Below are positions 36,101 through 39,425 of a stretch of DNA of 39,425 bases, one piece after another (positions within the stretch are counted from its first letter, which is position 1; each line of letters starts with the position of its first letter). This DNA comes from Nitrosomonas sp. (GTDB lineage Bacteria > Pseudomonadota > Gammaproteobacteria > Burkholderiales > Nitrosomonadaceae). The notes under the pieces are model-generated. The model saw nothing but the letters and a program-made list of their open reading frames with translations. It was not told the origin of the DNA and searched no databases. The stretch lies in the NCBI GenBank assembly GCA_019635215.1, contig JAHBZZ010000025.1, forward strand, positions 1 through 39,425, written 5' to 3'. The position numbers and the translations under genes are program-made.

Positions 36101-37694
36101 ATTAACCGGCAAAACTCAGACCGTCAGCCACAACGGTGAAAACTTTGTCCATACACTCAGTTATCAATACAACGCCAGCGGTCAGCTTACACGTATTACC
36201 TATCCTTCGGGAGCGCAGATCGACTACGCGTATGGCATTGACGGCAGGCCGAAGGAACTGCGCATCAATGGCAACATCCTGATGAAAAACATCGCTTACC
36301 GGCCATTTGGCGAACAGGAGAGCTGGAACTGGGGCAACAACCAGCCGCACAGCCGCAGTTTCGATCTCGATGGCAGACTCACGCAGCATCCATTGGGTTC
36401 GGACACCCAAACGCTGACTTACGATGCGGCCAACCGTATCGTCAATACTACGCACACCAACCCGGCCAACAACCGCAATTATGCCTACGATGCATTGAAC
36501 CGGCTCACCCATCAATCCGACAGTACCAGCTACCGTGTCTGGGGTTATGATGCGAACGGCAACCGTATCGGCGAACAATCCGGCGCGACGGTGTATCCAT
36601 ACACCATCGATACGAACAGTAATCGCTTGCTCACCGTGGCCGGGCCGGTGGCTAAAACATACACCTACGACGCGGCAGGCAATTCGCTCAGTGACGGCAC
36701 GAGAAGCTTCACCTGGAATGCCGCCAGGCGGTTGGTACAAACCACGATCAGCGGCAATGACATCCTGTATCAATACAACGGCAGTGGTGAACGGGTTAAT
36801 AAAGGCATCAGCGGCAGCAGCCAAACGTTCTTCGTATTCGATCCGGCAGGACGGCTTGTCGGCGATTATCAGGAGAACCAGTCAACCCCGCAAACTGGGG
36901 ACTGGCTGTTAGGGCAGGAAACCGTCTGGTTTGGCGATATTCCGGTGGCTGTCATCAAACAGGCATCTCCGATCAATCCTGTCGAAGTTTACAGGATCCA
37001 TGCCGATCATTTGAATACACCAAGGGTTATTGCTGATTTATCCAATACACCGGTATGGAACTGGCAAAACCAGAACGCTTTTGGTAACAATTCGCCCAAC
37101 GAAGATCCTGATGGCGACAGTAACCTGTTCGAATACAACCTCCGCTTTGCAGGACAGTATTTCGATACTGAAACTGGACTGCATTACAATTTCTTCAGAG
37201 ATTATGAACCGGCTACGGGACGGTATCTGTCATCCGATCCGATTGGGTTGGTGGGTGGATTGAATACTTATGGGTATGCGCTGCAGAATCCGTTAACCCA
37301 TATTGATCCGACAGGTGAGGCTGTTCAGCTTCCTGTAGTAGTAAAAGGTGCTGTTGCAGCTTGCCGTGTGGCAATATCAGGAATAGCTAAGTTAATCTCT
37401 AAAGTTCAAAACAAAACAACGAAAGAAGTCTTAACTCGAAAATCAAAGGGTAGTGATGGCGGTACATCCCAGCAGATAATCGAACGAGACGCACCCGGCA
37501 ATGTTATATCGAGAACTCATAAGGTTACGACGGATGGTAAAACTGTTCATCAGCACCAAAACCACGTCGGTAAAGAAGGAGGTATTAGGCAGTTTCCCGA
37601 CGAATGGACAGGAACAAAAACAATAAATGCCCCTTATGAGAATATTTCGCCTAAGTTTCCGGCGGATAAAGTACCGAATGGGAGGACATTCTAA
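33132..37694 (+). CDS. Secreted RHS/YD-repeat polymorphic toxin
   Basis: Up to 1520 aa from a TTG at 33132; an ATG at 33288 gives 1468 aa and puts a good signal peptide at the N-terminus (hydrophobic FVPLLFLGLVF then AKAET), so it is the likelier start. A DUF6531-type segment (GNPIHSGTGNKYEVAVDY) begins near residue 229 (long-form numbering). YD repeats with GxxxxxxYDxxGN units fill the centre, and the RHS core (RFAGQYFDTETGLHYNFFRD, then GRYLSSDPIGLVGG and NPLTHIDPTGE) covers about 1338-1395. The last 125 residues are a separate variable tip, His-rich near its end (HQHQNH), presumably the toxin. The stop overlaps the next gene by one base. Confidence 0.9.
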   Translation: MRSVKPEYHSADFITTEQNDLYFIELLRACHDARQKFKQIILYLTERQHSYNMINQGSVTALKSKDNLWRHIIDVAVFVPLLFLGLVFNSKLAKAETISYPAEVTGCWVTLFAGNGSNRKIRPTCEESLQAVSGYPVLSCSPNTISEFQNISCEYYDTTSGNNRTIGVDAYPIYTCPKGGKHYSWNSYSTIDTYSFTPFTCDINLNNSYLISVKNLGGDDNCKNPVHDGNPIHSGTGNKYEVAVDYISPTLEFTRYYNSSQNKSNRSIGVAWRHTYSARLTFDQSGTPTVVFAERKNGRIIFFSLVNGLWEGNDDVSARLLKLPNGNFQLIADDDSTETYDPDGNLLSIASRDGHIQTLTYDTHNRLVTVLDDTGRELNFTYNNSNRIATLTDPAGGLYAYNYDAVGNFISITYPDAKIRQHHYNESSHTYSKDFPHALTGITDENGVRFATYKYLTNDRAISTEHAGGVNKHTLSFSWTSTTTTDPLGSQYTRQFQTILGVAKNTGQSQPAGSGCSAASSATTYDVNGNVASRTDFNGNKTCYAYDLNRNLEIARVEGLSSGNSCPADVVNYTLAPGTSQRKILTEWHANFRLPVQVTEDGRETTITYDTYGNITQLSIRDIATNETRTWNTSYTYHPTIPGVIVQRIEDGPRTDISDVTTIDYYAPDAACTGGHFGCRGQVMRITNALGHVTDITRYNAHGQVEQIVDANNLNTTLTYDARQRLISRVMGTETTAYQYDGVGQLIQLTRPDGSSLYYTYDAAHRLTDITDSLGNAIRYTLDVAGNRTQEEIFDAGNMLAQTRQQEFDALSRLWKIVGAQNQVTEFAYDANGNLKQTTDPLLHTSTNQFDALDRLIQMTDPMSGQTLQQHDALDQIAQVTDPKGVATSYTTNAFGDVTQEISQDRGTTTYTYDLAGNQLTKTDARGVIQTTTYDALNRPISQSYSTVSGIPPTGTITWTYDTGSNGIGRLVHMNDESGSTGYQYDQHGRLTGKTQTVSHNGENFVHTLSYQYNASGQLTRITYPSGAQIDYAYGIDGRPKELRINGNILMKNIAYRPFGEQESWNWGNNQPHSRSFDLDGRLTQHPLGSDTQTLTYDAANRIVNTTHTNPANNRNYAYDALNRLTHQSDSTSYRVWGYDANGNRIGEQSGATVYPYTIDTNSNRLLTVAGPVAKTYTYDAAGNSLSDGTRSFTWNAARRLVQTTISGNDILYQYNGSGERVNKGISGSSQTFFVFDPAGRLVGDYQENQSTPQTGDWLLGQETVWFGDIPVAVIKQASPINPVEVYRIHADHLNTPRVIADLSNTPVWNWQNQNAFGNNSPNEDPDGDSNLFEYNLRFAGQYFDTETGLHYNFFRDYEPATGRYLSSDPIGLVGGLNTYGYALQNPLTHIDPTGEAVQLPVVVKGAVAACRVAISGIAKLISKVQNKTTKEVLTRKSKGSDGGTSQQIIERDAPGNVISRTHKVTTDGKTVHQHQNHVGKEGGIRQFPDEWTGTKTINAPYENISPKFPADKVPNGRTF

Positions 37695-38176
37695 TGAAAA
37701 AATACCCTTTTGGAGTTTTTAATGACCAAGTTTCGTTTATTTGGTGTCTGCTGCATCTTTATTTCGTCAAGAGTTCGTTGGATGACGTAATTGATCTGGT
37801 GTCATCAGTTTACGAGCAACAATTTGAATTTACTGATCAGTTAGAGGACCTGCTTCTCAAATTATGGGAAACTTCTGATATAAAATTCTTGATTGAAATT
37901 GCCAAGCATGTTGTTTGGCAGCGCCTACTTGATATAGAAAAGCATATTTTTATTGTGGCCGTCCTATTCGAAAAGGGCGAGATCAGCATCAATGATGCTG
38001 TATTACTTTTGAAGTATGATTCAGGAAAAAATTATGCGGACCTTGATGAGAGGGTAAAGCGAGTTATTGATATAGCATGGTTGATAATTGAAGACGCAGA
38101 AGATGGAGTGATGTCTCCAGACAATGATGACATGTTAGCTGACGCTCTAAGAGCCTGTTCAAAGTCTTTTGAGTAG
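37694..38176 (+). CDS. Probable immunity protein to the RHS toxin
   Basis: 160-aa, strongly acidic (many Asp and Glu), mostly helical soluble protein with no signal peptide. Its ATG shares one base with the TAA of the RHS gene (TAATG), so the two are translationally coupled. A small acidic gene directly after an RHS variable tip is the standard place for the cognate immunity protein, which binds and blocks the toxin in the producer. I recognise no immunity family. AT-rich, like the toxin tip. IS481 inserted 28 bp after its stop. Confidence 0.65.
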   Translation: MKKYPFGVFNDQVSFIWCLLHLYFVKSSLDDVIDLVSSVYEQQFEFTDQLEDLLLKLWETSDIKFLIEIAKHVVWQRLLDIEKHIFIVAVLFEKGEISINDAVLLLKYDSGKNYADLDERVKRVIDIAWLIIEDAEDGVMSPDNDDMLADALRACSKSFE

Positions 38177-38204
38177 AAGGACCAGGAATGCCAAGTGGAT
38201 GAGT

Positions 38205-39425
38205 TGTAGTAATTCAGACCCGATCTGACAGTCACCCGATTTGACGATGTGCCTGTTAGATCAAATGCAGTTATTTAATGTGGTAATTTTATCGTCCCAT
38301 ACCGCCTTTGCGTCAATTAAAGTTTGCATTGGTGTGCGCCCACAGCACATCTTTCCTTGGTGAGTACGCGTGCTGTTGTAATACGCCATCCAGTCATCCA
38401 GATCGTGCTGTAGCTCATCGATTGATTGGTAGATCTTGCGCCGGAATGCCACTTGGTAGAACTCCTGCAAGATGGTTTTGTGGAAACGCTCGCAAATACC
38501 GTTGGTCTGCGGATGATTGGCTTTCGTTTTGGTATGCTCAATGTCATTGAGTGCCAAATAGAGCTGGTAATCGTGATGCTCCGGTTTACCGCAATATTCA
38601 GTACCGCGGTCGGTCAGGATACGGATGACGCCCATGCCCTGCTCAGCGAAGAACGGCAGTACCCGATCATTGAGTAAATCAGCCGCTGTGATCGGCGTTT
38701 TATTGGCATACAACTTCGCTGCTGCCCACTTGGAATAGGTATCGACGAAGGTCTGCTGGTAAATCCGTCCCACGCCTTTGATGGTGCCGACATAAAATGT
38801 GTCTTGACTACCGAGATATCCAGGATGAGCCGTTTCAATCTCGCCATGAGCAACATCATCGTCTTGTTTCTTCTCCAATGCCTGTACCTGCGCCTCGGTT
38901 AACACTCTTCCAGTTTCAGCGACATACTTTTCCAAGGCCGACAAACGTTTTTTGAATGACTCCAGATTCTGGCGCAGCCACACTGAACGAACACCGGACG
39001 GAGAAACGAAAATACCGCGTTTGCGTAGTTCGTTGGATACTCGAACCTGACCAAAAGCCGGTTGCTCCAGGGCAAAAGCTGTAACTGCTGCTTCCGTCGC
39101 TTCTTCAACACGGTTCTTGATGTTGGGCTTGCGCCGATTCGCATCTATCAGCGCCTCAACACCTCCTGCTTCCACTGCTGCCTGATAGCGATAAAAAGTA
39201 TCACGTGAAAAACCCATCACCTTGCAGGCGCGGGATACATTGCCAAGCTCGGCTGCCAGATTAAGCAGACCAATCTTGTGTTTGATGACTTTCTGTTGAA
39301 AACTACTCATGGGATTACTCCTTTGCGCTTGCGCGCTTCGTTGATAAAGTTTCACACCTCTATCAAACCGGGTAATCCCACCTCTTGGCAAGACCCTAAT
39401 GTCAGATCAAGTCTGAACTACTACA
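38205..39425 (-). mobile_element. IS481-family insertion sequence, complete
   Basis: 1221-bp element with terminal inverted repeats of about 25 bp: left TGTAGTAATTCAGAC (38205 on) and, from the right, TGTAGTAGTTCAGAC (39425 inward), then GATCTGACA after two mismatches. It ends exactly on the last base of the window, so the target duplication cannot be tested. One intact transposase fills it. Confidence 0.9.
38261..39310 (-). CDS. IS481-family DDE transposase
   Basis: 349-aa transposase. An N-terminal helix-turn-helix (NVSRACKVMGFSRDTFYRY) is followed by the rve integrase core with catalytic residues in FVDTYSKWA (Asp), RILTDRGTEYCG (Asp) and NHPQTNGICERFH (Glu). I start at ATG 39310 (MSSFQQKVIKHKIGLL), the usual N-terminus; an in-frame start at 39391 adds 27 residues close to the terminal repeat. 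No frameshift or stop, so the element may still be active. Confidence 0.92.
   Translation of the reverse strand: MSSFQQKVIKHKIGLLNLAAELGNVSRACKVMGFSRDTFYRYQAAVEAGGVEALIDANRRKPNIKNRVEEATEAAVTAFALEQPAFGQVRVSNELRKRGIFVSPSGVRSVWLRQNLESFKKRLSALEKYVAETGRVLTEAQVQALEKKQDDDVAHGEIETAHPGYLGSQDTFYVGTIKGVGRIYQQTFVDTYSKWAAAKLYANKTPITAADLLNDRVLPFFAEQGMGVIRILTDRGTEYCGKPEHHDYQLYLALNDIEHTKTKANHPQTNGICERFHKTILQEFYQVAFRRKIYQSIDELQHDLDDWMAYYNSTRTHQGKMCCGRTPMQTLIDAKAVWDDKITTLNNCI

Noticed and set aside
34854-36824. Long minus-strand ORFs (227 and 240 codons) opposite the RHS gene
   Set aside because: They arise from the repetitive YD-repeat coding sequence read in antisense; no start signals or domains.
33000-37700. 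CRISPR-like or tandem DNA repeats within the RHS gene
   Set aside because: The periodicity is protein-level YD repeats with degenerate DNA, not direct repeats with spacers. No CRISPR array was seen anywhere in the window.

Overview
The window looks like chromosome from a betaproteobacterium, most likely one related to Nitrosomonas/Nitrosomonadaceae. This is an inference from the mixture of a two-subunit glycine decarboxylase operon, an exosortase A-type exopolysaccharide cluster, a LolC/LolD pair, a DevBCA-type exporter and abundant IS5/IS481/IS630/IS66 debris. No ammonia-oxidation gene lies in the window, so the assignment is tentative.

Layout. 1-26 is the 5' part of a tRNA (probably Asn, minus strand) with a recognisable sigma70 promoter. 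346-423 is a 25-codon membrane peptide gene with its own promoter, Shine-Dalgarno sequence and terminator. 424-1381 has no gene but holds a 13-bp inverted repeat, an 8-bp tandem repeat and a Fur-box-like site. 1382-8106 (plus) carries a PepSY-type membrane protein, an Sfp-type phosphopantetheinyl transferase and an RND efflux adaptor/pump pair. 8300-15101 (minus) is one long operon-like run, gcvT-gcvH-gcvPA-tpx-gcvPB-PfkB kinase-Crp/Fnr regulator, led by a clear tandem glycine riboswitch and a promoter. 15630-19423 (plus) holds an SDR/class II aldolase pair, then the lipoprotein-sorting genes lolC and lolD.

From about 17 kb to the end the window becomes mobile-element rich. A 141-143-bp MITE-like repeat occurs at 17161 and 25356, and a relative with different ends at 26422. 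Remnants of IS630 (19.5 kb), IS5/IS427 (26.6 kb) and IS66 (29.9 kb) sit at gene-block boundaries. Between them are the exopolysaccharide block (O-ligase, a 51-aa coupled ORF, glycosyltransferase, divergent heparinase-like protein), a YqhA protein, a devBCA-like ABC exporter, and a minus-strand group: TetR regulator, DUF4242 protein and periplasmic TPR protein. The regulator and the DUF4242 gene have matching operator-like boxes.

33.1-38.2 kb encodes a large secreted RHS/YD-repeat protein with a variable C-terminal tip, followed with a one-base overlap by a small acidic probable immunity gene. An intact IS481-family element (38205-39425) ends on the last base of the window.

Most notable items: the 25-aa membrane peptide gene with 22-bp phased direct repeats; the RHS tip/immunity pair of unassigned type; the paired TetR operators around a DUF4242 gene; the MITE family with a shared core and two kinds of terminus; tpx inside the glycine-cleavage operon; and the DevB start codon lying inside a dead transposase.
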